Source: Acidisoma cellulosilyticum (GTDB taxonomy: Bacteria > Pseudomonadota > Alphaproteobacteria > Acetobacterales > Acetobacteraceae). From it: 64,000 nucleotides of DNA. The stretch is taken from positions 62,001 through 126,000 of the forward strand of contig NZ_JAESVA010000008.1 in NCBI RefSeq assembly GCF_020621385.1, given 5' to 3'. A program made the position numbers and the translations under genes. How positions within the stretch are numbered: the first letter of the stretch is position 1; every line of letters begins with the position of its first letter. Under the pieces are notes generated by a model. That model saw nothing but the letters and a program-made list of their open reading frames with translations, was not told the DNA's origin and did no database searches. Positions 28,479 through 37,350 of the stretch are shown here, piece by piece.

Positions 28479-29508
28479 TCTGCCGGCCCCGGCGCGTGAG
28501 CACGCGCTGCCAGATCGACTGCACGAGCCCTGCCAGGCCGCGTGGCGCGAAGAGCACGATGCCCACGAAGGCGAGACCCAGGAAGATCTGCCAATGAGGC
28601 GTCAGCGCGGAGAGCCGGTCGCTGACCGCGATATAGATCACGGCACCGACCATCGGTCCCCAGAACCAGCCGCTGCCGCCCAGGAGGGCAACAATGATCA
28701 CGGTGGTCGAGAAGGATAAATCAACGCTGTCGGTGGAGACGAAGCCATTGTCGATCGCCCATAGCGCACCCGCAACCCCTGCGAGCGCCGCGGACAGGAC
28801 GAAATTCGCGAGCTTCACGCCATGCGTGTCATAGCCGAGAAAGGCCGCGCGTTTTTCGTTCGAGCGGACCGCCACGACCGCATTGCCCCAAGGCGTCCAT
28901 TCCAACAGCGCCCAAGCAGCCAAGGCGGCAGGAATCAGGATCGCCAGAATCAGCCAATAGGTCTGTGCGGTTCCCGGATTGTCGAGGCTCCAACGCGGCA
29001 GGAGCAAAAGATTTTGTGGCATGAAACTATCGAGGCCGTCGGTGCCGCCAGTGACGCCCTGCCATTTGAAGGCGACCGCATAAAAGAAAGCACCGATGGT
29101 CAGCGTCGTCATCGAGAAATAGGCCCCGCTACGGCGCACGCAGACCTGGCCCAGGAGCAGCCCCAGGATCGCGGTGGACAGTACCGTGCCGACCACCAGA
29201 AGCGGCAACGGCAGCCCGGGCCAGCTTTGTAGCAGCAAGGCCTCGGCATAGGCAGCGAAACCGAAAAAGGCGGCATGGCCGAAGGACAGCAGGCCGGAAT
29301 ATTTGAACAGCAGATTGAAACTGATGGCAAAGAGGCCGAGGCAGACGGCCTGGCCGAGATCATTCACTGTCGATCGGCTGACAAAGGTCGGCGCCACGAT
29401 CAATAGGGCAAGCAGCAGCACGGTGGCCGCCGTCTCGGCGCGCTTTGCGGAGGATAGGCGGGGCCCGCGATCAGCGGCCGTCGTCCGAGCGAGAAGGGTT
29501 TGGGACAT
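28471..29508 (-). CDS. livM: ABC transporter permease (LivM type)
   Basis: 345-residue inner-membrane protein with eight or more hydrophobic segments. The family marks are LFKYSGLLSFGHAAFFGFAAY near residue 65, VAVRSNEKRAAFLGYD and LLGGSGWFWGPMVGAVIY. It starts 2 nt after the LivH stop. It forms the translocation pore with LivH. Confidence 0.92.
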   Translation of the reverse strand: MSQTLLARTTAADRGPRLSSAKRAETAATVLLLALLIVAPTFVSRSTVNDLGQAVCLGLFAISFNLLFKYSGLLSFGHAAFFGFAAYAEALLLQSWPGLPLPLLVVGTVLSTAILGLLLGQVCVRRSGAYFSMTTLTIGAFFYAVAFKWQGVTGGTDGLDSFMPQNLLLLPRWSLDNPGTAQTYWLILAILIPAALAAWALLEWTPWGNAVVAVRSNEKRAAFLGYDTHGVKLANFVLSAALAGVAGALWAIDNGFVSTDSVDLSFSTTVIIVALLGGSGWFWGPMVGAVIYIAVSDRLSALTPHWQIFLGLAFVGIVLFAPRGLAGLVQSIWQRVLTRRGRQNV

Positions 29509-29510
29509 GA

Positions 29511-30389
29511 TCAGGCCGCGCGGCCGCCGAAGAGCCCGTGCGGCCGCACCAGCAGCACGCCACCCAGCACGATGAACGGAAAGAAGATCGCATACGAGGA
29601 GAAGAAAACACTGCCGAACCCCTGCACGACGCCCAGAAGCCCGGCCACGATAAAGGCGCCCGGCAGGCTGCCCAGGCCGCCCGCCACCACGATGATAAAC
29701 GATTGGACCAACGCATCATCCGCCATGCCAGGATAGACGCCGGCGAGCGGCGCCATGACCACCCCGGCGCAGGCCGCGAGGAAAAGGCCTACGGCAAAAA
29801 CGAGCGTGTAGATGGTTCGCACCTTGAAGCCGAGGGCGCCGACCATCTCGGGATAGACGGCGGCAGCCCGAACCACCATGCCAAGCCGCGTGCCGACGAG
29901 AAGCACCGAAATGACACAAAGCAGCACCAGCGCCACGCTGATGATGAAGAGATGGTAGATGGGGAGTGTCGCGCCCAGCAGAGAGAAGCGGCCCGCAAGA
30001 ATGGGCGGGGGCGCTACGGTGAAGGCGCTGTCGCCCCAGATGATCTTGGCGCCTTCCGCAATGATATAGGCGAGGCCGATGGTCAGCAGCAGTTGAGACG
30101 CGTGGCTTGCCCGGTACAGCCGTGTGAACAGAAGCCGCTCGACCGCGACCCCGATGAGCGCGACGATGACAGGTGCGAGCGCCAGGGCTAGCCAGAAGCT
30201 GCCGGTATGGCGGACGATCGCATAGGCTGCGTAGCCCGCCAGCATGTAAAATGCGGTATGGGCCGCATTCAGAAAGCCGAGCATCCCGAAGACGACCGTC
30301 AAGCCCGCCGCGATCATAAAGGACAGACTCCAAAACGTCAGCGTGTCCAGTGCGCCGGCAACGAGGAGGCTTGCGAAAGCATGCGTCAT
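29511..30389 (-). CDS. livH: ABC transporter permease (LivH type)
   Basis: 292-residue inner-membrane protein. It has the N-terminal GMLGFLNAAHTAFYMLAGYA segment and the C-terminal VVAGGLGSLPGAFIVAGLL typical of LivH. It is the promoter-proximal gene of the liv operon; the AT-rich 30395-30500 stretch just upstream is the likely promoter. The gene order H-M-G-F-J is standard except that the binding protein comes last. Confidence 0.92.
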   Translation of the reverse strand: MTHAFASLLVAGALDTLTFWSLSFMIAAGLTVVFGMLGFLNAAHTAFYMLAGYAAYAIVRHTGSFWLALALAPVIVALIGVAVERLLFTRLYRASHASQLLLTIGLAYIIAEGAKIIWGDSAFTVAPPPILAGRFSLLGATLPIYHLFIISVALVLLCVISVLLVGTRLGMVVRAAAVYPEMVGALGFKVRTIYTLVFAVGLFLAACAGVVMAPLAGVYPGMADDALVQSFIIVVAGGLGSLPGAFIVAGLLGVVQGFGSVFFSSYAIFFPFIVLGGVLLVRPHGLFGGRAA

Positions 30390-30686
30390 GCTGACCTTTG
30401 TACAAAATTTTATCGTTAAATCTTATCCTTACCAATCTTTATACGAAAAAATTTGCCCGACGCAAATCAGGCTATTATTTATACTATTCGATAGGGCTAT
30501 TATTGCCACCCCTGGGTATGGGCCATTCCGGGTTTGGCTTCGGACGTCCTCGATCAGGCTAGACCGCTTGACGCGCCAGAGCGCCCACAAACGGCTGATT
30601 TTACACGTGGAATCGTTTTTATGGGTTTTTCTTGCCGACGTCGGAAATAGAACATTTCATGAACGTAAGTCGCCCGGAGATGCCCG
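30390..30686. other. AT-rich promoter spacer of the liv operon
   Basis: About 300 bp between livH and the IS1595 remnant. The first 110 bp are markedly A+T-rich (runs such as AAAATTTTAT and AAAAAATTTG), fitting a promoter for the minus-strand liv genes. I see no ORF of note. The distal part, from about 30500, is probably the decayed left end of the IS1595 element. Confidence 0.45.
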
Positions 30687-31166
30687 ACGGCGCAGCATTT
30701 TCTCTTATCGGCCGACGCGCGTACGCTTTCGTTGAAGGCGATCTTCGCTGGCGGCGAGGATAAGGCTTACCGACGGTTCTGCGCTTTGCGTTGGCCAGAG
30801 ACACATGGCCGTCCTGTGTGCCCCAGATGCGGCTGCCTTGAGTTTTACGACCTCAAGGTGCGTCGCCGTTTCAAATGCGCGGCCTGTCACCATCAGTTCA
30901 GCGCCACCTCAGGGACGATGTTCGCGTCGCACAAGCTCTCGTTCGTCGATCTTCTCGGCGCGATCTGTCTGTTCGTGAACGCTTCGAAGTGGTTGTCGGC
31001 AATACAGTTGAGCCGCGATCTGGACGTCCAGTACAAGACAGGCTTCGTCCATGCCGCAGCTGGCAAGCTGAGATGCGCCGCCTTGCTGAACAGCTACAAT
31101 GGGGACAAATTTTCTGTTCCAGGCCTGAACCTTGAGCGGCAACTATCCTGGCAACACCGGCCATAG
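30687..31166 (+). pseudogene. IS1595-family transposase, decayed N-terminal part
   Basis: The translation QHFLLSADARTLSLKA, then a zinc ribbon VCPRCGC...FKCAACHHQF and SATSGTMFASHKLS...LSRDLDVQYKTGF, matches the N-terminal half of IS1595-type transposases. Relatives begin Met-Ala-Gln-His; here the first codon is ACG (30687-30689), so the start codon seems lost. After VQYKT the frame drifts into unrelated sequence and stops at 31166. The catalytic DDE/N region is missing. A translation product could only begin at non-ATG codons. Confidence 0.75.
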
Positions 31167-31369
31167 CGGCGCAGCTTGAGATACGCACAGACGGCATTCG
31201 TGGGAAGGTGCAGATCAAATTCGGCTTCAGCGGGCATCCAACAGCTAGTTCAGCTTGGGGTCCACATCAGGAACGCCGACTACATGGAGGACCGCCGTCA
31301 CGCCTGCATGAATTGCTGCGATCTTCGCAAGTCTGTTGAATTCCACACGGATCTGGGTCTTCCTCAAAG

Positions 31370-31500
31370 CGTGGGCTGAGGAGCGGTAACATGCGGGCTC
31401 GCAGGAGATCTGTGTTCGCGCGCCGGTACATGGAGCGCTTTAGCGTCTTCAGACGGTTGATCTAGCCTTCGACTTGATCATTGCTCCATCGTTCCCGGAT
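31370..31500 (-). pseudogene. Transposase C-terminal fragment (ISL3-like)
   Basis: Minus-strand reading gives RERWSNDQVEG, a TAG stop, then INRLKTLKRSMYRRAN and LLRARMLPLL. This is the conserved C-terminal signature of ISL3-type transposases (WSNGQVEGQINRLK in relatives). One nonsense mutation and the absence of the rest of the gene mark it as a relic. It abuts the IS6 half at 31501. Confidence 0.55.
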
Positions 31501-31899
31501 GGCATTGCGCCGGCGGCTCAGGCGGAAGTTCAAGGTTTGACCACACCTATCAACCGCCCGATAAAGATACACCCAGTCTCCCCTGATCTTGATATAGGTC
31601 TCATCAACCCGCCAGGATTACCCCAACGGAATGGCAAAGCGCTGCCAGCGCCGTTCGAATTCAGGTGTATAGCGATGCACCTATCGCATGATGGTGGTGT
31701 GCGCCATCGGTAGGCCAAGTTCCTCCATCATCTCTACCAAATCGCGGAAATTGAGCTTGAAGCGCAGATACCACCTTATACAGAGGAGGATGATCTCATG
31801 ATCAAAATGACGGCCCGAAAACAAACGATCCAAGACCAGCATCCGTATCCAACCATTATCCCCGGAACTACCACACCGACAGAATTTTGCACCAGAGCC
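31501..31899 (-). mobile_element. IS6-family element, 5' half with decayed transposase
   Basis: The element end GGCTCTGGTGCAAAATT lies at the right side (to 31899, minus strand). The transposase reads from an ATG at 31842: MLVLDRLFSGRHFDHE, IILLCIRWYLRFKLNFRDLV, PMAHTTIMR, stop, VHRYTPEFERRWQRFA, stop, SWRVDETYIKIRGDWVYLYR, ending abruptly at RRRNA near 31501. Two in-frame stops replace Trp/Gln-type codons. The missing C-terminal half is found at 40089-40503 on the opposite strand. Confidence 0.85.
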
Positions 31900-32280
31900 A
31901 CTGACCGTTCTGCAGCAGGCCCCGATATCGATCGATAGCTACAGCGAAACCATCTGTGCAACGACATGCTGAAATGAGGATGCCGGCTTGGGACCAGCGA
32001 AGTTTCGGTAAAAATTGCTAGACACGTTTATGCTGTGCACATATTGCACAATAATTGCGTACTGCGCTACTGGATGTAGATCGTTTCCGGTGTTCGCCGC
32101 GCCCACCGTTATAGGCCTGCTCAAGGAAGCGACAGGTGACGACAGGGCCCGTTTGTTTTGCTGCCCCCGTTGCGCCGCAACCGAGGCCGCCTTCAACGGC
32201 CATGGGCACAATCGACCAGACGGACACTTGCGCTCGAGGGTCACCCGACGGCTCATCTTTTAGGCAAGGAACATCTCAGT
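31900..32280. other. Spacer with candidate promoter/operator before the SDR gene
   Basis: 381 bp between the IS6 half and the SDR start. It holds an inverted repeat TGTGCA-CATAT-TGCACA (32034-32050) about 230 bp upstream of the SDR, matching half-sites seen at 38658-38693. Beyond about 32140 the sequence is G+C-rich with no convincing ORF. No terminator is evident. Confidence 0.45.
32034..32050. promoter_or_regulatory. GTGCA inverted-repeat operator candidate (site A)
   Basis: TGTGCA and TGCACA flank CATAT, a perfect 6+5+6 dyad. The same GTGCA/TGCAC half-sites recur four times upstream of the IclR gene (38658-38693), which suggests one regulator for both ends of the cassette. Spacing differs between sites (5 versus 7), so the match is at half-site level. 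Confidence 0.45.
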
Positions 32281-33042
32281 ATGATCAGATCTCTTGACGG
32301 GAAGACCGCGCTGGTGACGGGTGGTGGGGTCGGAATCGGGGCAGGCATTGCGAGTGCCTTGGCCGCAGCAGGCGCACGAGTTGCCGTCACTTATCGCACC
32401 CACCAGCCGGATGAGCAGCTTCTCGCCAAGCTTGCCCACATTTCCGGGAAACCACCGCTTGCGATCGAGCTTGATGCGACTTTGGAGACCAACGTAAAGG
32501 CTGTCGCGGCCGAAATTCAAAAACAGTTCGGCACGCTCGATATCCTTGTCAACAATGTCGGCGGTTTGGTCGCGCGGGCAAAGATCAGCGACATGCCTTT
32601 TGAGCTTTGGAAGGACGTGTTGTCCGTGAACCTCGACAGCACCTTCCTGGTTACCCACCATCTGCTCCCGATTCTTGCCAGGGGTAACGGACGCATCATC
32701 AATATCGCTTCGCTTGCTGGCCGTAACGGAGGCCATCCTGGTGCCACCGCTTATGCCACGACGAAGGCCGGACTGTTTGGATTTACCCGCGGACTGTCCA
32801 AAGAACTTGCCCCCGAAGGCATTACCGTCAATGCGCTGGCGCCCGGCTTTATTGAGGCAACGCCGTTCCACGACACTTTTACCTCAGCGGAATCAAAGAC
32901 GGCCACAATCACGACGATCCCGGTGGGGCGCGCCGGGAACCCCGACGATGTCGCAAACGCCGCGATCTGGCTCGCAAGCGATGCTTCTGCTTTTGTCACG
33001 GGCACAGTGATCGACATCAATGGTGGTCAATATTTTGGTTAG
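32281..33042 (+). CDS. Short-chain dehydrogenase/reductase
   Basis: 253-residue classical SDR. The cofactor motif is TGGGVGIGAGIA, NNVGG replaces the usual NNAG, Ser is in NIASLAGRNG, and the catalytic Tyr/Lys are in AYATTKAG. The C-terminal FVTGTVIDINGGQYF is typical. The absence of an Asp at the end of beta-2 (VAVTYRTHQ) suggests NADP use. The ATG at 32281 has AAGGA 10 nt upstream; the open frame back to 32158 is not family-like. It is the only plus-strand metabolic gene facing the rbs-type operon and is followed by an RbsD/FucU remnant. Confidence 0.9.
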   Translation: MIRSLDGKTALVTGGGVGIGAGIASALAAAGARVAVTYRTHQPDEQLLAKLAHISGKPPLAIELDATLETNVKAVAAEIQKQFGTLDILVNNVGGLVARAKISDMPFELWKDVLSVNLDSTFLVTHHLLPILARGNGRIINIASLAGRNGGHPGATAYATTKAGLFGFTRGLSKELAPEGITVNALAPGFIEATPFHDTFTSAESKTATITTIPVGRAGNPDDVANAAIWLASDASAFVTGTVIDINGGQYFG

Positions 33043-33265
33043 CGCAATCATATCCAGCCGCAAGACCCACCCGCAAATTCTCGCTGCCCTATCGGCAGCG
33101 GGGTATGGATCCAGCGTCTTGATCTCGGATGGGCACCCCGCCGCTCGCCTTGGCCGGATTGGCCCAACGACTGGCATGGGCGAACGGATTGCCTACCCGG
33201 CCACCGGTTCTGCTTCGCGGCAGGGAGGATCGAGTTCACTCAAAACAATCGATCAGATCAGCTGA
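33035..33265 (+). pseudogene. RbsD/FucU-like mutarotase, N-terminal remnant
   Basis: Read from TTG at 33035, which overlaps the SDR end, the frame gives SRKTHPQILAALSAAGYG then SSVLISDGHPAA, close to the N terminus of RbsD/FucU pyranase-mutarotases (HPxIL.AL..AGHGs.vLIaDgn.P). The catalytic His of the usual AGHG is Tyr here. After about residue 40 the sequence is unrelated and stops at 33265, inside the next gene; the family is normally about 140 residues. A truncated relic is the best reading. It fits the sugar-import context. Confidence 0.45.
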
Positions 33266-33844
33266 CTTTGTCACTCTTGCCACATTTTGGAGCGCGTAAT
33301 TGATTGATGCATTGTGCCAGTCAGCGTTCATGGTCGCGCAGCAATCTTCAGGAACAATCATCCGGTAGCCCATGTCAGCGCCTGTCCGAGCCGTGTGCTC
33401 TATCGACATATTGGTCCATGCGCCGGTAACGATGACGGTGTCCCGCCCTTCAGCCATGAGAATGGTTTGAAGGGGGGTTCCTTGCCATGCACTCATACGC
33501 ATCTTCGTAATTATATGGTCGCCGGACATCGGTTCCAACCCGACGACCGGTTCCGCTCCCCAGGTCCCGCGAACGACTGCATTTTCTTCTACTATCCCGA
33601 GGAATAGCGGCGCGTTCAGTGTCAGACCGGGCGCCCCAGGCTCGACAACGAACCAGACATGAATAACCGGAATACCGCAGCCCCGACAGTGGGCAGCCAA
33701 GGCGGCAATATTGGATATGGCATTCTGTTCGCGACAATGGGCTGGAGCGCCCGAGGATGCAAATGCCCCGCCATCCATCACGACGTCATTTTGCATATCT
33801 TGGATAATGAGCGCACAGCGTCCAGACACTAGGGGGATCGCCAT
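33236..33844 (-). CDS. Isochorismatase-fold hydrolase with Cys-to-Ser at the nucleophile position
   Basis: 202-residue cysteine-hydrolase-fold protein. The Asp is in LIIQDMQNDVV and the Lys in HIITKMRMSAW. The position that holds the nucleophilic Cys in nicotinamidase, ureidoacrylate and carbamoyl hydrolases (TNxCVExTAR in relatives) is Ser: TNMSIEHTAR, codon TCG. Isochorismatases proper do not need this Cys, so the protein could use another chemistry or be inactive. The ATG at 33844 is chosen; the open frame upstream to 34204 overlaps the permease gene. It is the last gene of the rbs-type operon, 62 nt after the permease stop. Confidence 0.82.
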   Translation of the reverse strand: MAIPLVSGRCALIIQDMQNDVVMDGGAFASSGAPAHCREQNAISNIAALAAHCRGCGIPVIHVWFVVEPGAPGLTLNAPLFLGIVEENAVVRGTWGAEPVVGLEPMSGDHIITKMRMSAWQGTPLQTILMAEGRDTVIVTGAWTNMSIEHTARTGADMGYRMIVPEDCCATMNADWHNASINYALQNVARVTKSADLIDCFE

Positions 33845-33906
33845 TTGTGTGTTCCTTCTTGTGTCGGGAAGCTGACAGGCGCATGGGCGCCTAATCCTCA
33901 GAGCCC

Positions 33907-34866
33907 TTACCGCAGCGAACGGCGTCCACCTGCCAGAGTTATGACGGCAATGATAATCAACCCAGTCATCAGATCTCGCACATCTACACCGAGGCCCGAG
34001 GAGTTCAGCAGCGTTGCGGTCAAGAAAAGCATGAGCGCGGCGCCCCAAAGACCGGGGACATTGGCCAGCCCCCCTGCGACGGATGTGCCTCCGATGACGA
34101 CAACCGCGATGGAGGTCAGCAGATATTCCGCACCGACATCCAAGGATGAGCCGCCCGTGAACCCGGCCAGAAGCGCACCGCACAAACCTCCTAAGGCTCC
34201 GCACAGTGCGTATGTCGCCAAGCGCACTAACCCAACAGGAAGTCCTGCCAACCGGGCCGCGCGCGCATTTTGGCCGACAGCAAGGACCGAGCGCCCATAA
34301 ACTGTTCGTGCCAAAACCACGCCTGCAAAAATTGACATCAGAAGCACAAGAAGAGCCGGAAGCGAGATGCCACCGATCCGCGTCAACACGACATCAGCAA
34401 AAGCCTGGGGCGGTTTGATCTGCAGCCCACGGCCGTAGCTGATGCCGACCGAGCGGATAACGAAGCTCGATGAGAGAGTAGCGATCAGCGGCGGAATGCG
34501 CAGTACGCGGATCAGCGCGTAATTCGCAAGTCCGATCAAGAGCCCTGCAAGAATTGCCGCTCCGAGACCAATTGCGATCCGCGCGTCAGAACCGTCCATC
34601 ACCTTCATGGCGACGGCGCTTGCCAGACCGATATTTGCGGGCAGTGATAGGTCGATATTGCCTGGACCAAGGGTGATGACGAACATCTGCCCCAAGCCGA
34701 CCAGAACTGTGAATGCCGAAAAGGCCAAGGCTGTCGTAAAAACCGACCAGCCGCCATGCCCGCCGGCAAGGCCTACCGCAAGCACCCAGATTAAAATGGC
34801 GCCCAGGAAGGACCAGATCCAAGGGCGGCGCCGCCACCGGATCAGAGACTCTTTCAGCGATTTCAT
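33907..34866 (-). CDS. Sugar ABC transporter permease (RbsC type), copy 2
   Basis: 319-residue inner-membrane permease with about eight or nine hydrophobic helices. The family mark VITLGPGNIDLSLPANIGLA corresponds to the RbsC GGIDLSVG region, and VVIGGTSVAGGLANVPGLWG is the second conserved segment. It overlaps the other permease by 4 bp. Two different RbsC-type permeases in one operon imply a heterodimeric channel. Confidence 0.9.
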   Translation of the reverse strand: MKSLKESLIRWRRRPWIWSFLGAILIWVLAVGLAGGHGGWSVFTTALAFSAFTVLVGLGQMFVITLGPGNIDLSLPANIGLASAVAMKVMDGSDARIAIGLGAAILAGLLIGLANYALIRVLRIPPLIATLSSSFVIRSVGISYGRGLQIKPPQAFADVVLTRIGGISLPALLVLLMSIFAGVVLARTVYGRSVLAVGQNARAARLAGLPVGLVRLATYALCGALGGLCGALLAGFTGGSSLDVGAEYLLTSIAVVVIGGTSVAGGLANVPGLWGAALMLFLTATLLNSSGLGVDVRDLMTGLIIIAVITLAGGRRSLR

Positions 34867-35873
34867 GCTTCCCCCCGGTTAATAAGCGCGCGGATGGCAA
34901 GAATAACGATCAAAATGATGCCTTGAGCGCCCACCTGCCATTCGGGGGGGATACGAAATCCAGGGAAGACTTCAGGCAGCTGGAAGAAATTGAGCGCAAC
35001 CGTCGCAAGTTGGAGCGTCAACGCGCCCATGACCGCTCCGATTGGGGAAATGCGTCCACCAATAAACTCAGCACCACCCAGAATGGCGCCGGCAATAGAA
35101 AGGAGCGTGTAGCCGTTGGCCATGTTCGCGTCGGCAGACGAAGAGACGCCGACGAGAGAAAGACCAGCCAAACTGCCCAGAACACCGGCCATCGCATAGG
35201 CTGTTGCCTTGATGCGCAGCAGGGACCATCCCGACCGGCCGACCGCGGTCGCATTTCCGCCTGCCCCGCGCAGGACGGCTCCAAAAGCCGTATTCATTAA
35301 AACGAGATGCAGCACAATCGCCAGCACGACCGCCGCCACGATTGGAAACGGCACATAAGGGACATGCAAACCCATGAAAGTACTTAGCCAGACCGGTGAC
35401 AGACCACCGGGCTGCGGACGCACGAACAGGGCGAGACCCAACCAGACGAAGCTCATGCCAAGCGTTACTACGATCGAGGGTAATTGGCGCCAATGGACGA
35501 GCGCGCCAAGCGCCCCGTAAGCAACGATGGAGGCCAGGATTGCAGCCGTCCCGAGCAGAGGAGTGGTAGGGAGCCAAGTCGTCGTTACACAAGCAATGAA
35601 GCCGACGTAAGCCCCAATGGAGAGATCAAGGTCGCTGACGGCAATGATGCAGAGCTGCGCCGCGGTGGCAAGGGCCACTGGCACGGCAAGGTTCAACATC
35701 AAATTGAAGCCGAAGTAGCTGATAGCTCTAGGATTGAAGTCATAAATTGCTGCTAAAACAATCAATAGCGACAATCCCGGCAGGGCAGAGCGAAAAAGCC
35801 GACGCGGGTCGAATCTTCGGTTCTGATCCGTCCACAATTTAGACGGCCCTGATTTGACAACGGCGTTCATCAA
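34863..35873 (-). CDS. Sugar ABC transporter permease (RbsC type), copy 1
   Basis: 336-residue permease. A charged N terminus precedes the membrane helices. The conserved segments are LCIIAVSDLDLSIGAYVGF and AILGGAEFIGGRISPIGAVM, as in RbsC/XylH. It overlaps the ATPase by 4 bp and the second permease by 4 bp. Confidence 0.9.
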   Translation of the reverse strand: MMNAVVKSGPSKLWTDQNRRFDPRRLFRSALPGLSLLIVLAAIYDFNPRAISYFGFNLMLNLAVPVALATAAQLCIIAVSDLDLSIGAYVGFIACVTTTWLPTTPLLGTAAILASIVAYGALGALVHWRQLPSIVVTLGMSFVWLGLALFVRPQPGGLSPVWLSTFMGLHVPYVPFPIVAAVVLAIVLHLVLMNTAFGAVLRGAGGNATAVGRSGWSLLRIKATAYAMAGVLGSLAGLSLVGVSSSADANMANGYTLLSIAGAILGGAEFIGGRISPIGAVMGALTLQLATVALNFFQLPEVFPGFRIPPEWQVGAQGIILIVILAIRALINRGEA

Positions 35874-37333
35874 ACGGCCTCTTGAAACGATGAGTGGATG
35901 ACGCGCTCCTCAGTTAGCTCATCCTGCGAAAGTTGGGCGACGATCTGCCGGTTCCGGAAAATATATATCTTGTGGCAGTACGCCAATTCGTCCATTTCCG
36001 TCGTGTACCATAAGAAGCAACGGCCCTGTTCCGCTTCATGTTCGATCAATCGATAGACGTCGAGCTTAGTGCCAATATCAACGCCCCGCATCGGGTCGTC
36101 CATCAGAATGGTCTCAGCATTCGAGCCGAAGGCACGCGCAAAAAGAGCCTTCTGCTGGTTGCCTCCGGAGAGCGATAAAATGTTATTATCCAAATCCGGC
36201 GTTCGAATGCCAATGCGCTCTTTCCAGGATTTTGCGAGTTCGCCTGCCCGCTGCTGTGAGATGAGTGCGCCTCTTGTCAGCGCAGTCAGCGAGCGAACTG
36301 TTATGTTGTCGGCGATCGACCAGAGCGGGAAAATTCCGTCTGTCTGACGGTCGCCGGCGACGAGGGCAACCTGACCATTCACTTCAATGCGCCCTGGGCG
36401 TCCGCCTGCAGCTTCGAATATCTCTATGAGACTGAGAGATTGACCGTGGCCCGCAAGGCCAGCTAGGCCGACAATCTCGCCGGCATGAACGGAAAGCTCA
36501 ATGCCGGTGGGTTGCGTTTTCGCACGATACCGGACACGAAGGTTTCCGGTAGAACTTGCGCTCCGGGCGGACTCCGGCGACGATACCTGATGTCCCCCCG
36601 CAGCCCCACCCATTGTGGTGATGAGCTTTGACCGACCAAATTCCGTCGCGATGTCGTCGGCTACGACCCGCCCGTCGCGCATGACGACAATACGGTCGCA
36701 GTAGTCGAGAATTTCCTGCAGCAGGTGGGAAATGAATATTGTCGCACCGCCTTCGCTGACGAAACGTCGCATGAAGGACAAAAGCTGTTGCGAGGTACTG
36801 GGGTCAAGCGAAGACGTTGGCTCGTCCAAGATAATCAATCGCGGGATAATATCTGTTTTTGTGAAGGCTCGTGCAATCTCGACCATTTGCCTTCGGCCGA
36901 TCGACAAATCAGAGACAATTGCGCCTGGCATTATGCCATGGCCCGGAAAGATCTCGTCCAGCTTACCGATGATCAGTTTTCCGGCACGCTTGCGCCAGCC
37001 GAGGCCGCTCAGGGGCCGGTGCGTAATACAGGTATTTTCGGCGACCGTCAGGTTGGGGCAGAGCGACAGTTCTTGAAAAACGCACCGGATTCCGAGCATT
37101 TTCGCGATATTTACATCGTAATCCGGCCGCTGGTTCTGATCGGCGGATATGATGCCCGCAGTAGGAGCAACAGTGCCGGTCAATATGTGCATCAGCGTCG
37201 ATTTGCCGGCCCCATTGTGGCCCACCAGCCCAAGCGCCTCACCAGACCGGATCGTGAGATCAACACCCCTTAATGCATGCACGGCACCGAAGCTCTTTGT
37301 AACCTCGGAGAGGTCTATGATCCCACGATCCAT
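35870..37333 (-). CDS. Sugar ABC transporter ATP-binding protein (RbsA type, double domain)
   Basis: 487-residue tandem ATPase. The N-terminal half has Walker A VGHNGAGKST, signature LSIGRRQMVEIARAF and Walker B LIILDEPTSSLD. The C-terminal half has a degenerate Walker A (GLAGLAGHGQSL), as is normal for RbsA, with signature LSGGNQQKALFARAF and ILMDDPMRGVDIGTK. It is encoded 17 nt after the binding protein. It powers uptake of a pentose, hexose, polyol or similar ligand (CUT2 class). Confidence 0.92.
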   Translation of the reverse strand: MDRGIIDLSEVTKSFGAVHALRGVDLTIRSGEALGLVGHNGAGKSTLMHILTGTVAPTAGIISADQNQRPDYDVNIAKMLGIRCVFQELSLCPNLTVAENTCITHRPLSGLGWRKRAGKLIIGKLDEIFPGHGIMPGAIVSDLSIGRRQMVEIARAFTKTDIIPRLIILDEPTSSLDPSTSQQLLSFMRRFVSEGGATIFISHLLQEILDYCDRIVVMRDGRVVADDIATEFGRSKLITTMGGAAGGHQVSSPESARSASSTGNLRVRYRAKTQPTGIELSVHAGEIVGLAGLAGHGQSLSLIEIFEAAGGRPGRIEVNGQVALVAGDRQTDGIFPLWSIADNITVRSLTALTRGALISQQRAGELAKSWKERIGIRTPDLDNNILSLSGGNQQKALFARAFGSNAETILMDDPMRGVDIGTKLDVYRLIEHEAEQGRCFLWYTTEMDELAYCHKIYIFRNRQIVAQLSQDELTEERVIHSSFQEAV

Positions 37334-37350
37334 GTTTCTTGTCCGGCAGT

